From positions 1-64,000 of the forward strand of contig JBBSUC010000023.1 of assembly GCA_038235275.1 (NCBI GenBank): DNA of 64,000 bases, given 5' to 3'. The first letter of the stretch is position 1. Each line of letters opens with the position of its first letter. Made by a program: the position numbers and the translations under genes. Origin of the DNA: Persicitalea sp038235275. Its GTDB lineage: Bacteria; Bacteroidota; Bacteroidia; Cytophagales; Spirosomataceae. Of this stretch, positions 1 through 8,507 are shown piece after piece. The notes under the pieces are model-generated. The model saw only the letters and a program-made list of their open reading frames with translations. It ran no database searches and was not told the origin of the DNA.

Positions 1-11
1 AAAAATTAAGA

Positions 12-35
12 GCCTATTTCGGTGGATAAATAGGC
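12..35 (-). terminator. possible minus-strand terminator hairpin
   Basis: GCCTATTT (12-19) and AAATAGGC (28-35) form a perfect 8-bp stem around an 8-nt loop. Read on the minus strand the stem is followed by TCTTAATTTTT, so it could terminate a transcript leaving the cassette region. No minus-strand gene ending here is recognised, which keeps confidence low. Confidence 0.25.
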
Positions 36-82
36 AACTGTCTCATTATCAGACCTTGAAAATAGTAGGGTAGAGTACTGCC

Positions 83-213
83 GCCAACATCGGTTTGGCA
101 ATAGTGGGGCTTAACTGCAAAACTGAACATTACTAATTCTATTGAGCATTTGTGTAAAACTGAACTTTTGTTCTTCGACTGCCCCACCATCGCCAAGCCC
201 TGAAACGTTATGC
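83..213. repeat. attC-like imperfect palindrome (complete)
   Basis: The left arm 94-110 (TTTGGCAATAGTGGGGC) pairs with the right arm 181-197 (GCCCCACCATCGCCAAG) with few mismatches across about 70 nt. Outside the arms lie GCCAAC (83-88) and ACGTTATGC (205-213), which resemble the inverse core (ending AAC) and core (starting GTT) boxes of integron attC sites. The length (about 130 nt) and the position immediately upstream of an AT-rich lone ORF fit a cassette recombination site. The core boxes do not match the consensus exactly and no integrase is in the window, so the identification is an inference from architecture. Confidence 0.5.
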
Positions 214-219
214 ACAATT

Positions 220-957
220 ATGACTTACATCATTTCAACAATTACAGACAAAAGTATTTTAATGGCTTCAGATAGTCGGCTAAATTATCATAATGAAAAG
301 GTCGACGATTTGACGGGAGAAAAATTTCAGGAGATTGTTGCGGTTGCAGATTGTATTCGGAAAACATTTGTGATACCTCCATTTAATATCGGGATTCAAT
401 TTATTGGAATTGGATATTTCCCAGACAATGGACATAAATATCCACTGTCGTATTTTATTCCCAGACTTTCTGAGGGTATAATCGGAGATGATACAATCGT
501 GATAAAATTTCAAAAAATTTATTCCAACTTAAAAAAACTGACTCAAAAGGAAAATACAGGACAATATGTTAACGGCATTATCTGTGGTTATGAGAATTTG
601 GTGCCATATATTGCTACTTTCAATACATTCATTGATAACTTTAACGTAAATCCATATGAAATTGGTGCTTACGTAGAAAGTCAAAAATGTGATGACACTC
701 GACCTAGCGAAAGAGACAGTGCAGTTAAATACCTTAATGAAAAAATTGCAGCCATCAGTCAAATTAGACCACAAGATGTGGGTGGGCCGATAGAAGTTCT
801 TGAAATAAATCCTGATGGAACAAATTCCTTTTTGCAAGAAAATGATAATTTGTTTGACGGCAATCTTGAACAACTAATTTATAAATGGAATAACGATATT
901 GCCTCTATCAATGGACAAATCTTGAATCCTCCTGTGCGCCAAAAACTAAATCTCTAA
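220..957 (+). CDS. proteasome-like Ntn-hydrolase family protein
   Basis: A 245-residue soluble protein. The start is set at the ATG at 220 because the N-terminal beta strand MTYIISTITDKSILMASDSR has the form seen at the start of proteasome beta/HslV-like Ntn hydrolases (strand, then 'ASDSR'). The reading frame extends upstream to 142 only through the attC-like palindrome. No signal peptide or membrane segment is visible. A canonical N-terminal Thr/Ser/Cys nucleophile directly after Met is followed here by Thr2, which could become the nucleophile once Met is removed, though this is inference. The gene is distinctly AT-richer than the GMC operon beside it and lies between two copies of the same repeat type, so it was probably acquired as a cassette. 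Function and substrate are unknown. The family call is by overall resemblance only. Confidence 0.6.
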   Translation: MTYIISTITDKSILMASDSRLNYHNEKVDDLTGEKFQEIVAVADCIRKTFVIPPFNIGIQFIGIGYFPDNGHKYPLSYFIPRLSEGIIGDDTIVIKFQKIYSNLKKLTQKENTGQYVNGIICGYENLVPYIATFNTFIDNFNVNPYEIGAYVESQKCDDTRPSERDSAVKYLNEKIAAISQIRPQDVGGPIEVLEINPDGTNSFLQENDNLFDGNLEQLIYKWNNDIASINGQILNPPVRQKLNL

Positions 958-965
958 ATAACTGT

Positions 966-1048
966 GCCTAACATGGGGTTTTATGCAAGTTGGGCATGAC
1001 AAACTTAGCTTCAACAAATTGCAAAGCCAGGCTTTGGTTCGGGCTGGA
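966..1048. repeat. attC-like repeat, left half only
   Basis: GCCTAAC (966-972) followed by ATGGGGTTTTATGCAAGTTGGGC aligns with the left half of the repeat at 83-110 (shared order AACAT, GG, TTT, GCAA, TGGGC). It has a good inverse-core form (RYYYAAC). A small perfect palindrome AAAGCCAGGCTTT lies at 1023-1035. The expected right arm ending in CGTTA is absent before the next gene, so this copy is truncated or diverged. It would be the 3' site of the cassette that carries the Ntn-hydrolase-like gene. Confidence 0.45.
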
Positions 1049-1054
1049 CAAACA

Positions 1055-1264
1055 TCACTGAGCATTAGTTCTTAACTTCATCAAAATATTTTCAATCAGC
1101 AGTGGTTCGGGCAGACGGAATTCTATTTCCCCAACCTGCATAAAGCCCTGTTCGTTAGCGGTAAGGCTTAAGGAATCGTCCTCCGTAATCTGCTTTGCCT
1201 TCGGTGCGCCACCCTGGAGCAAATCTAAGTTGTAATTTATTAGGTACAAATGCTCAAACCTCAC
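1055..1264 (-). CDS. small hypothetical protein coupled to GMC gene
   Basis: A 69-residue ORF that opens with GTG at 1264, overlapping the stop codon of the upstream GMC gene (GTGA), which would allow translational coupling. It has no signal peptide or membrane segment. The C-terminal part (VGEIEFRLPEPLLIENILMK) is plausible protein, but no family is recognised. It could be a genuine small partner of the dehydrogenase, the tail of a gene broken by arrival of the cassette on its far side, or a chance ORF. Confidence 0.35.
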   Translation of the reverse strand: MRFEHLYLINYNLDLLQGGAPKAKQITEDDSLSLTANEQGFMQVGEIEFRLPEPLLIENILMKLRTNAQ

Positions 1265-2973
1265 AAATTATTCTTGTTCAATTCCTTCACCGCCCAGTCC
1301 ACTGCCCGCGCCGTGAAGGCCATGTAGGTCAGCGAGGGGTTTTGGGTGGAGGTGGAGGTCATACTGGCGCCGTCGGTGACGAATACGTTGGGCGCGGCGT
1401 GGAGTTGGTGATACGCGTTGAGCATCGAAGTCTTGGGGTCTTTGCCCATGCGAACGCCACCCATTTCGTGAATGTCCAGGCCTGGTGCCTGCTTGCTGTC
1501 GTTGGTACGGACGTTCGTAAAGCCCGCCATCGCGAACATCTCGGTCATCTGTTCCAGGTAATCCTTGATCATCTTCTCGTCATTATCGTCGTAGTCTACC
1601 GATATTTTTAGCTGAGGGATGCCGTACGGGTCTTTCTTGTTGGGGTCGAGAGCCACGTAGTTGCTTTCTTTCGGGATCGTTTCTCCCATCATGTGTGAGC
1701 CGACGTGCCAGTTGCCGGGTTTGGGATTGTGCAGGCTTTGCTTCAGAGTTTCGCCTTCCCCGCTGTAATCGGTGCGCGAGCTGCGGTTAGCACCAAATCC
1801 TGCCGCATAACCGCGTAGGAAATCGGTTTCTTGCTTGAAAACATTGCGGAAGCGCGGGATGTAGCTACTGTTGGGGCGGCGGCCATCGGTAGTCGAATCC
1901 AGGAAACCTTCGTACTCGCCCGACACGCGGGCGCGGTAGTTGTGGAAGGCGAAGTACTTGCCCAGGGTACCGCTGTCGTTGCCCAGGCCATTAGGGAATC
2001 GTGACGAAGTGGAGTTCAGTAAAAGGAGATTGCTGTTGAGCGCGGCGGCGTTGACGAAAATGATTTTGGCGTAGAACTCCATCATGTCGCCCGTCGTAGC
2101 ATCGATCACTCTCACACCCGTAGCTTTGTCTTTCTTGGTATCGTAAATGATCGAATGCACCACGGAATGGGGGCGTAATGTCATTTTTCCGGTTTTCATC
2201 GCCCAGGGAATGGTGGAGGCATTGCTGCTAAAATACCCGCCAAACGGACACCCCCGCTCGCACATGGTGCGGTGCTGGCACTTGGCGCGGCCCTGGTCGT
2301 AGTGAATCTGCTGCGGCTCGGTGATGTGCGCCGCCCGACCGATGATAATGTGGCGATCTTTGTAGTTCTGAGCTACTTTTTCTTTAAAATATTTTTCCAC
2401 GCAGGTCATCTCGTGCGGTGGCAGGAACTCTCCGTCGGGCAGTGTTTCCAGTCCATCCTTGTTGCCCGTGATGCCCGCAAACTTCTCCACGTAACTGTAC
2501 CAGGGCGCGATGTCGTCGTAGCCGATGGGCCACGCCACCGCGAAGCCATCGCGGGCCGGACCCTCGAAGTCGTACTTGCTCCAGCGCTGCGTTTGCCGCG
2601 CCCACAGCAACGACTTGCCGCCTACCTGGTAGCCGCGAATCCAGTCGAACGGCTTTTCCTGCACGTAGGGTTGCTCTTCGTCTTTAATGAAAAAGTGCGC
2701 CGAAGATTCTTTCCAATTATAGCACTTGCTCTGAGTAGGGTTGGCTTTCACCGCTTCCAGGGGCATCCGCTCGCGGTGTGGGAATTCCCAGGGCTGCATG
2801 TTGGTGGTGGGGTAGTCGATGTTGTGCTTCACATCGCGGCCCCGCTCCAGCACCAGCGTTTTCAAACCTTTTTCGGTCAATTCTTTGGCGGCCCAGCCGC
2901 CACTGATGCCCGAGCCGATAACGATGGCGTCGTAAGTGCGGGCTTTTTGGGTGTCAATGTTGAAATATGCCAT
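1261..2973 (-). CDS. GMC family oxidoreductase (FAD dehydrogenase)
   Basis: A 570-residue flavoprotein of the glucose-methanol-choline oxidoreductase family. The N-terminus carries the Rossmann FAD-binding motif GSGISGG (residues 20-26) and LVLERGR. The C-terminal GMC_oxred_C part has HEMGGVRMG and NPSLTYMAFTARA, which place the active-site histidine and the second catalytic His/Asn region. No signal peptide is present. Its start lies 2 bp downstream of the gluconate-2-dehydrogenase subunit-3-like gene, and in Bacteroidota this pairing is the usual arrangement: the small Tat-exported partner is thought to carry the large subunit to the periplasm, with electrons passed to the respiratory chain. 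The substrate is probably a sugar or polyol but cannot be read from sequence. A close paralogue of nearly the same length lies at 57428-59143. Confidence 0.93.
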   Translation of the reverse strand: MAYFNIDTQKARTYDAIVIGSGISGGWAAKELTEKGLKTLVLERGRDVKHNIDYPTTNMQPWEFPHRERMPLEAVKANPTQSKCYNWKESSAHFFIKDEEQPYVQEKPFDWIRGYQVGGKSLLWARQTQRWSKYDFEGPARDGFAVAWPIGYDDIAPWYSYVEKFAGITGNKDGLETLPDGEFLPPHEMTCVEKYFKEKVAQNYKDRHIIIGRAAHITEPQQIHYDQGRAKCQHRTMCERGCPFGGYFSSNASTIPWAMKTGKMTLRPHSVVHSIIYDTKKDKATGVRVIDATTGDMMEFYAKIIFVNAAALNSNLLLLNSTSSRFPNGLGNDSGTLGKYFAFHNYRARVSGEYEGFLDSTTDGRRPNSSYIPRFRNVFKQETDFLRGYAAGFGANRSSRTDYSGEGETLKQSLHNPKPGNWHVGSHMMGETIPKESNYVALDPNKKDPYGIPQLKISVDYDDNDEKMIKDYLEQMTEMFAMAGFTNVRTNDSKQAPGLDIHEMGGVRMGKDPKTSMLNAYHQLHAAPNVFVTDGASMTSTSTQNPSLTYMAFTARAVDWAVKELNKNNL

Positions 2974-2975
2974 TT

Positions 2976-3536
2976 TTAACGTGCTGCTTTAGGTCGAGGA
3001 TTGGGGTTGTCCAACGCTTCTTTGGTCACAGGTACGCAGCCATGCCAGCGGCCAGGAATCATTTCGTAATGGGTGATATTGGTCATCACGTACTCTGAGT
3101 TCATGTAGCCCTGAATCGTTAAATTTTTCACCAACGGGAAAAAGGCTTTGACGGAAGGTTCGTCGTTCAATTCCAATCCTTGCAAAATATGGATGCGCTG
3201 GGCGGGTGTGCTTTTGACAAAGGGCTTTTTGAATGTCTGCTGACTGTATTTGTCGAGCGAAGCCAGGCCGTCGGTAAGCGTTTTTTGAGTACCGGGTTCG
3301 TAGCAGTCGGCCACCACGCGTTGTACGAAACGGTGGACGTTCAATTCCTTCGCGCCGGGCGTATCGGTGACGGGAATCAATGTCTCGACCACTTCGGCCA
3401 GCATATCGTCCTCGGCGATGGTCAGCAAGCCTGCTTTTTGGATATTTTTAGCGTTCCAGCCGCTGGCCCAGGCGGGCAGGGCGACCATTGCGCCCATCGT
3501 GGCGGCGACGTTTTTGAGGGCCGTGCGTCTTTGCAT
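2976..3536 (-). CDS. gluconate 2-dehydrogenase subunit 3-like protein
   Basis: A 186-residue partner subunit of the GMC dehydrogenase. The N-terminus MQRRTALKNVAATMGAMVAL has twin arginines followed by a hydrophobic stretch and an AxA-type end (PAWASG), as expected for a Tat signal. The body (ETLIPVTDTPGAKELNVHRF, then GYMNSEYVMTNITHYEMIPG) matches the gluconate_2-dh3 family, which is about this size. It is the first gene of the pair, separated from the GMC gene by 2 bp. Its inferred role is maturation, export or docking of the FAD subunit at the periplasmic side of the membrane. A minus-strand TATTTTTG lies about 100 bp upstream and may be the -7 element, but no well spaced -33 element is clear. 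Confidence 0.88.
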   Translation of the reverse strand: MQRRTALKNVAATMGAMVALPAWASGWNAKNIQKAGLLTIAEDDMLAEVVETLIPVTDTPGAKELNVHRFVQRVVADCYEPGTQKTLTDGLASLDKYSQQTFKKPFVKSTPAQRIHILQGLELNDEPSVKAFFPLVKNLTIQGYMNSEYVMTNITHYEMIPGRWHGCVPVTKEALDNPNPRPKAAR

Positions 3537-3742
3537 AATTGTTGATTTGTTGATGGTACGCCGAAGCGGGGTGTCCTTTTGCTTTGTAAACCAGACTTGG
3601 CGCGGGGTTGTTACCGATCACTTTTCAAAAATAAAGCCAAGAATAAAAAGGATATACCGCTAACGGGATAAAAGCCGTGAAATTGTCACCCCTACTTCGC
3701 CTGAGGGCGATAATGGCGATGCATGATGGAGCAAGTATTTTT

Positions 3743-4333
3743 TCACCGCCACTTTAATGTATTCAGCAGCCGCAGCGCATCCTTTTCAAGGTATTCGATC
3801 ACCGGGGCCAGCGAATCGTTCTTAGTAGCCGTGGGGAAGTAAATCGCCCCGCGCAGGTAATGGGTGGTGCTGTCGGTGGTGTAAAACTGGAAGGGCGTGG
3901 GGACGTCACCCTCGAGGCGGATGAGGGTCGCCGTTTTTCCCGTCTGCGTCACGATGGTTTGCTGCTGCACGGCGGTGGCGCGGATTTGGTGCTTGCCAGC
4001 CAGTTTGTAGGCATCGTCGATGAAATCCCGCAGCCGGGCGGGGTCACGGCGCACGGGCTTGTAGGTGAGCTGGATATTGGCGTCGAGTTTGGGATAGTAA
4101 ATATAAATCCAACCCGGCTCGGCCAGCACCGAAGTATCCGGCAAAATCACCGCCGCCCGCGAATACTCGAATTGGTAAGGATAAATATCGGGCAAAGCCC
4201 GGTAACTATGTGGCGGCAACCCAATCCGGTTGTACCCTTTTGGCTTCGGCGCGTAGCTGTCGCTCTGCTCCCCCGAACCACAGGACAAAAGTATTACCCC
4301 AAAAAGAAACAAAAAGACCGCCTTCACCCACAT
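3743..4333 (-). CDS. gldD: gliding motility lipoprotein GldD
   Basis: A 196-residue lipoprotein. The signal sequence ends in the lipobox ILLSC (Cys18). The mature part has family hallmarks: PKPKGYNRIGLP near the N-terminus, then FEYSRAA, YYPKLDANIQLTYKP, the GDVPTPFQFYTTDSTTHYLR block and a C-terminal tail ending LLNTLKW. GldD is required for gliding motility in Flavobacterium johnsoniae, and the gld set is linked to the type IX secretion system. The gene follows glmS with a 52-bp gap in the same orientation, so it may share its transcript. It is the only gld gene in the window. A T9SS-sorted cargo candidate (CotH) lies at the other end. Confidence 0.9.
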   Translation of the reverse strand: MWVKAVFLFLFGVILLSCGSGEQSDSYAPKPKGYNRIGLPPHSYRALPDIYPYQFEYSRAAVILPDTSVLAEPGWIYIYYPKLDANIQLTYKPVRRDPARLRDFIDDAYKLAGKHQIRATAVQQQTIVTQTGKTATLIRLEGDVPTPFQFYTTDSTTHYLRGAIYFPTATKNDSLAPVIEYLEKDALRLLNTLKWR

Positions 4334-4385
4334 GACCCTTAACCTTTTAACCCTTAAGCTTTTAACCCGAAGGTCAAAGCTGCTT

Positions 4386-6224
4386 TTACTCCACCGTTAC
4401 CGACTTCGCCAAATTCCTCGGCTGATCCACATTACGTCCCCGCATTACGGCCACGTAATAGGAGAGGAGTTGCAGCGGAATGACCGACACCAGCGGCACC
4501 AGCATTTCGTGGGTTTTAGGTACTTCGATCACGAAATCCACCATGCCGGGAATGAGCGTGTCGCCTTCGGTGATGATGGCGATGACGCGGCCCTTGCGGG
4601 CTTTTACTTCCTGAATATTCGAGACGATCTTGTCATAAGAACCGTCTTTGGTCGCCAGGAACACTACGGGCATATCCTCGTCGATGAGGGCGATGGGGCC
4701 GTGCTTCATTTCGGCAGCGGGGTATCCCTCGGCGTGGATGTAGGAAATTTCTTTCAACTTCAAAGCCCCTTCCAACGCGACGGGAAAGTTCAATCCCCGG
4801 CCCAGGTAGATGAAATTGCGGGCGTAGGTGAAGATGTAGGCAATTTCCTTGATCTTTTCGGCCTTTTGCAACACCTGCTCCACTTTGCCGGGAATATTCT
4901 CAAGTTCGATGAGCAACTGGCGATAGTCTTCTTCCGAAATCGTTCCCTTCCTTTTGGCGGCGGCGATGGCCATGAGCGTAAGTACTGTCACCTGCGCGGT
5001 GAATGCTTTGGTACTGGCCACGCCGATCTCCGGCCCGGCGTGCGTATAGGCACCCGCGTCGGTCGCGCGGGCAATGGACGAACCCACCACGTTACAGACG
5101 CCGAAAATGAGCGCACCCTTCGATTTTGCTAGTTCAATGGCCGCCAGTGTGTCGGCCGTTTCGCCCGACTGCGAAATGGCGATGATGATGTCGTTTTCTT
5201 TAATGATTGGGTTGCGGTAACGGAATTCCGAAGCGTACTCCACTTCCACATTGATGCGGGCCAGCTCTTCAAACAGGTACTCGGCCACCAGTCCCGCGTG
5301 CCAGGAAGTGCCACAACCCACGATGACGATGCGCTTGGAAGCGGCGAGGCGGTCGAGGTAGCTGCCCAGCCCCCCCAACTGGACGTGGCCTTCGTCAGCC
5401 CGGACGCGGCCCCGCATACTGTCGGCGATGGAGCGGGGTTGCTCGAAAATTTCTTTGAGCATGAAATGCTCGTAGCCGCCCTTTTCGATGGCATCCAGTT
5501 CCATTTCCAGCTTTTGGATGTAGGGCGTCTGCTGGACATTGTTGAGGTCGAGGATATTCAGTTCGCCGTCTTTTACGACGGCGATGGCGTAGTCGTCGAG
5601 ATAAACGACGTCTTTGGTGTACTCAATAATCGGCGTGGCGTCGGAAGCGAAGAAAAACTCCTCTTTCCCGATGCCGATCACCAGCGGACTGCCCTTGCGG
5701 GCGGCGATGAGCTGGCCGGGATGCTCGTCCGACATAATGACGATCGCGTAGGCTCCCACGACCTCCTGCAAAGCCAGCCGTACAGCTTCTTCCAGTGATT
5801 TACCGGTTTCCTGCCGCACGTCCTCAATGAAGTGGATAAGCACTTCCGAGTCGGTGTCGCTCGTGAATTCGTGGCCTTTTTGTTGGAGTTTCTGCTTAAG
5901 TGTGGCGTAGTTCTCAATGATCCCATTATGGATAAGCGCCAGCTTGCGATCGTTGGAATAATGCGGGTGGGCGTTGACATCGTTGGGTTCGCCGTGGGTG
6001 GCCCAGCGTGTGTGGCCCATACCAAGCGTGGCGTGGGTGTCCTTGTTCAGAAGCTCTGCTTCCAGATCGGCGACCTTGCCTTTTTTCTTGAAAACCTTTA
6101 ATCCCTGACCATTCAGTAAAGCCACCCCTGAGCTATCGTACCCCCGGTATTCCAGGCGCTTCAAGCCCTTGATAATTAAAGGATAGGCTTCCCGATGGCC
6201 TGCGTAAGCGACAATTCCACACAT
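4386..6224 (-). CDS. glmS: glutamine-fructose-6-phosphate aminotransferase
   Basis: This enzyme makes glucosamine-6-phosphate from fructose-6-phosphate and glutamine, the first step to UDP-GlcNAc for peptidoglycan and lipopolysaccharide. The start is placed at the ATG at 6224 because the protein must begin Met-Cys (MCGIVAYAGHREAYPLIIKG), with Cys2 becoming the N-terminal nucleophile of the class II glutaminase domain. The frame runs 23 codons further upstream without function. It has 612 residues, the normal length. The glutaminase domain (GHTRWATHGEP, HNGIIENY) is followed by two SIS domains (CGTSWHAGL, SQSGETADT, and the C-terminal AEGYPAAEMKHGP and PRNLAKSVTVE). It sits downstream of the DUF4270 gene, an order conserved in many Bacteroidota. 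Confidence 0.97.
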   Translation of the reverse strand: MCGIVAYAGHREAYPLIIKGLKRLEYRGYDSSGVALLNGQGLKVFKKKGKVADLEAELLNKDTHATLGMGHTRWATHGEPNDVNAHPHYSNDRKLALIHNGIIENYATLKQKLQQKGHEFTSDTDSEVLIHFIEDVRQETGKSLEEAVRLALQEVVGAYAIVIMSDEHPGQLIAARKGSPLVIGIGKEEFFFASDATPIIEYTKDVVYLDDYAIAVVKDGELNILDLNNVQQTPYIQKLEMELDAIEKGGYEHFMLKEIFEQPRSIADSMRGRVRADEGHVQLGGLGSYLDRLAASKRIVIVGCGTSWHAGLVAEYLFEELARINVEVEYASEFRYRNPIIKENDIIIAISQSGETADTLAAIELAKSKGALIFGVCNVVGSSIARATDAGAYTHAGPEIGVASTKAFTAQVTVLTLMAIAAAKRKGTISEEDYRQLLIELENIPGKVEQVLQKAEKIKEIAYIFTYARNFIYLGRGLNFPVALEGALKLKEISYIHAEGYPAAEMKHGPIALIDEDMPVVFLATKDGSYDKIVSNIQEVKARKGRVIAIITEGDTLIPGMVDFVIEVPKTHEMLVPLVSVIPLQLLSYYVAVMRGRNVDQPRNLAKSVTVE

Positions 6225-6311
6225 ATTTTTAATTTTGACGGGGCCGCCGTGCGATGAGTGAATGCTAAAATGAAGTTGGTGTCCAGTATTCAATCATTTC
6301 ATCATTCAAAA

Positions 6312-7757
6312 TTATTCTTTCGCCTCCGTATAAAATACAATCAACTTCACGTCGCCCGGTTTGCTGCCAATAAGGAGGCGGGTCACGCGATTGTTGAGCT
6401 GCGATTGGTAACGTGCTCCTCCCTGATCGGGAATGGCGCTCGTGTAAACGGGGGCTACCAGAAAACTATTATGTTTATTGAAACCCGTCAGGATAGCACT
6501 GAGATGGGTGGTCAGTTTGAAAGTATAGTTCTCAAAGCGGGCATTGTACTCAGCCACCTGAGGGTCGAGTTGCGGAACGTAGGCGGTGGCGTCCTTCTGG
6601 ACGATGGCAGTATAACCCGAAAGCGGGCGGTAGGCCAAGCGGTTGGTAGAGTCGGTTTCGAGGAGTACCAGGTAGCGCGGAATCGTCATCGCTGGCGTCA
6701 TGGCGGTCAAATTGGGCTTAATGCTCAACTCAGCGCGGTTAATGGCGATACTTTTACCTTTGCCCAGCGATTTGAGGTACGGGATTTCAATTTTTGTGTA
6801 AACCCCCAGCGCCTCCTGCACGTAGGTGGGACCGTCTCCGGCGGGGCTGGGCGCCAGCGGTTTAAGTCCTGCCAGCGGCGTACCTTTGCGGTCGGCGGTG
6901 ACGCGGTTGAAGCCCGCCCGGAAGATAGTCTGACCGGTTTGCGAACTGACGGCAATGGCGGTGGCACTAAACGCCTTCCGCGTACTATCGGTAGTCGTGT
7001 GGTACCAGAGGTTCAGCGTCAGAGCGTTATTGACGGCCGGAATACCCAGCACCACGGTGTTTTTAGCGTCAGGAATCAGCGCGAAGCCGCCCAGCACTTT
7101 GGCAAAGTCGACGTTAGTTTTCCCGGCGTCCTGACCCGAAATGGCGAAGAGTTCCTTGCCAAGGTCGTCAGGCAGCCGGAACTGCAGACCGCTGTTGATG
7201 GTGCGCGGCGTAGGGGTGATGGTCCTTTTCGCCAAAGGCGTTGGATCGTAGGCGACCTGACTGTCGTTGTAATAATTTTTGGTGGGGTCGATTACCTCCC
7301 GGATGCGGTGAACAGCGAAGGTTTGCGCGGGCAGCGTGTCGCCATAGGCGTAGGTGTACTGCATATTCAGCGTCAGCGAGTCGTATACCGGGGCGGTGCC
7401 GAGGTCGAGCTGCGCGAAGAGGGCCATCCTGATAAAACTGGATGCCGTGACCGTGCCGAAGATCGGGTCCACGTAGCGGCCCGCCAGATAGTAGTCGGGA
7501 CTGCCCGTGCGCACGGAGTCAGCCAGGACGGTGGAGGTGCGGACGGTGAGGGTGTCGGTAAAGAGGGTTTCGACGGGGGTGAGCGGCGTGACGCCGATGT
7601 TGCCGATGGGATCGCAGCCGCTGATTAGCAGGGTGACCGCAACGGCCACCCCGGCTAAGCTATTCCTGACCCACGAGGTCGTTGTAGAGGTTGTAATACT
7701 GTTCCGAGAGAAGGTTGTCGTCTTCTTCGACGATATCGACACGCTTGGGTGATTCAT
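6312..7757 (-). CDS. DUF4270 domain lipoprotein
   Basis: A DUF4270-family outer-envelope lipoprotein of unknown function, often found between a GT5-like gene and glmS in Bacteroidota, as here. The hydrophobic segment and lipobox (VAVAVTLLISGC, then DP) mark the real N-terminus, but the only in-frame ATG is at 7757. That would give a 47-residue Ser/Thr-rich extension ahead of the lipid Cys and a 98-bp overlap with the preceding gene. A GTG at 7646 would start MAVAVTLLISGC, a very short leader without positive charge. I give the ATG boundary but consider the start unresolved. The body, about 430 residues, is beta-rich with repeated 'LTLNLWYHTT'-type strands. Confidence 0.8.
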   Translation of the reverse strand: MNHPSVSISSKKTTTFSRNSITTSTTTSWVRNSLAGVAVAVTLLISGCDPIGNIGVTPLTPVETLFTDTLTVRTSTVLADSVRTGSPDYYLAGRYVDPIFGTVTASSFIRMALFAQLDLGTAPVYDSLTLNMQYTYAYGDTLPAQTFAVHRIREVIDPTKNYYNDSQVAYDPTPLAKRTITPTPRTINSGLQFRLPDDLGKELFAISGQDAGKTNVDFAKVLGGFALIPDAKNTVVLGIPAVNNALTLNLWYHTTTDSTRKAFSATAIAVSSQTGQTIFRAGFNRVTADRKGTPLAGLKPLAPSPAGDGPTYVQEALGVYTKIEIPYLKSLGKGKSIAINRAELSIKPNLTAMTPAMTIPRYLVLLETDSTNRLAYRPLSGYTAIVQKDATAYVPQLDPQVAEYNARFENYTFKLTTHLSAILTGFNKHNSFLVAPVYTSAIPDQGGARYQSQLNNRVTRLLIGSKPGDVKLIVFYTEAKE

Positions 7758-8475
7758 TCAATAGTTTATTTAGTCCTTCGCCGAACTCTTTGTCCACCTT
7801 CACGATGGCGTCGGCATACGCAACACCAAGTTTAATGAAGCCATCGAAATCAGCGGAACGCAGGTGGGCCAGGGCCTCATCGCTTACGTCCATTGCCTTG
7901 GCTTTTTCCAGCAAATCGGCGTCAAATTTATCACTAAAAGCGTTGTTATACACAGTAAAAACGCTTTTAGTGTCCTTAAACATCGGATCGTTGCGGTAGG
8001 TCGTCTTCAGATACATGGGAATCAGGGCCGTCATCCAGTCGTTACAATGCACGATGTCGGGGGCCCAGCCCAGCTTCTTGACGGTCTCCAGTACGCCTTT
8101 GCAGAAGAAGATCGCCCGCTCGTCGTTGTCGTCGTAAAACTTATTTTTCTTGTCGAAGAAAACGGATTTGCGGTGAAAATAGTCTTCGTTATCGATGAAA
8201 TAAACCTGTAGCTTGGCGTTGGGGATAGAAGCCACCTTGATGACTAGGGCCTTCTCTTCGTCGCCCACGGTGATGTTGATACCCGAGAGACGCACGACTT
8301 CGTGGAGGCGGTTTTTGCGCTCGTTGATGAGACCAAAACGGGGGACGAGGATGCGGATTTCGGCCCCGCGATCCTGCATATCAGCTGGCAACTGCCGCAC
8401 GTAAGCTGCTACATCAGAGGTCTCTAGAAAAGGGTTAATCTCACTCGATACATACAAAATCCGTAGTTTGTCCAT
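7660..8475 (-). CDS. GT5 (glycogen synthase N-terminal)-like protein
   Basis: A 271-residue protein equal to the N-terminal Rossmann half of bacterial glycogen/starch synthase (Glyco_transf_5): MDKLRILYVSSEINPF, then RIFFCKGVLE-like and WAPDIVHCNDWMTALIPMYL blocks. The start is set at the ATG at 8475, which fits the family N-terminus and the promoter at 8508-8538. The second GT-B domain, which carries most of the nucleotide-sugar site, is absent, and the canonical KTGGL loop near residue 18 reads ETSDVAAY. Both point to a protein that does not make glycogen. It may be regulatory or structural. It is divergent from panC by 119 bp and followed by DUF4270 and glmS. Confidence 0.85.
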   Translation of the reverse strand: MDKLRILYVSSEINPFLETSDVAAYVRQLPADMQDRGAEIRILVPRFGLINERKNRLHEVVRLSGINITVGDEEKALVIKVASIPNAKLQVYFIDNEDYFHRKSVFFDKKNKFYDDNDERAIFFCKGVLETVKKLGWAPDIVHCNDWMTALIPMYLKTTYRNDPMFKDTKSVFTVYNNAFSDKFDADLLEKAKAMDVSDEALAHLRSADFDGFIKLGVAYADAIVKVDKEFGEGLNKLLNESPKRVDIVEEDDNLLSEQYYNLYNDLVGQE

Positions 8476-8507
8476 ACAATTATCAGGCGTTGGTGAAAAA
8501 AGTTTTG

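Noticed and set aside
14..217. 67-codon minus-strand ORF at the left edge
   Set aside because: It translates the attC-like palindrome and has no protein-like features.
6258..7628. 456-codon open frame antisense to DUF4270
   Set aside because: Shadow frame in GC-rich coding sequence; the translation is low-complexity Gly/Arg/Val without domains.
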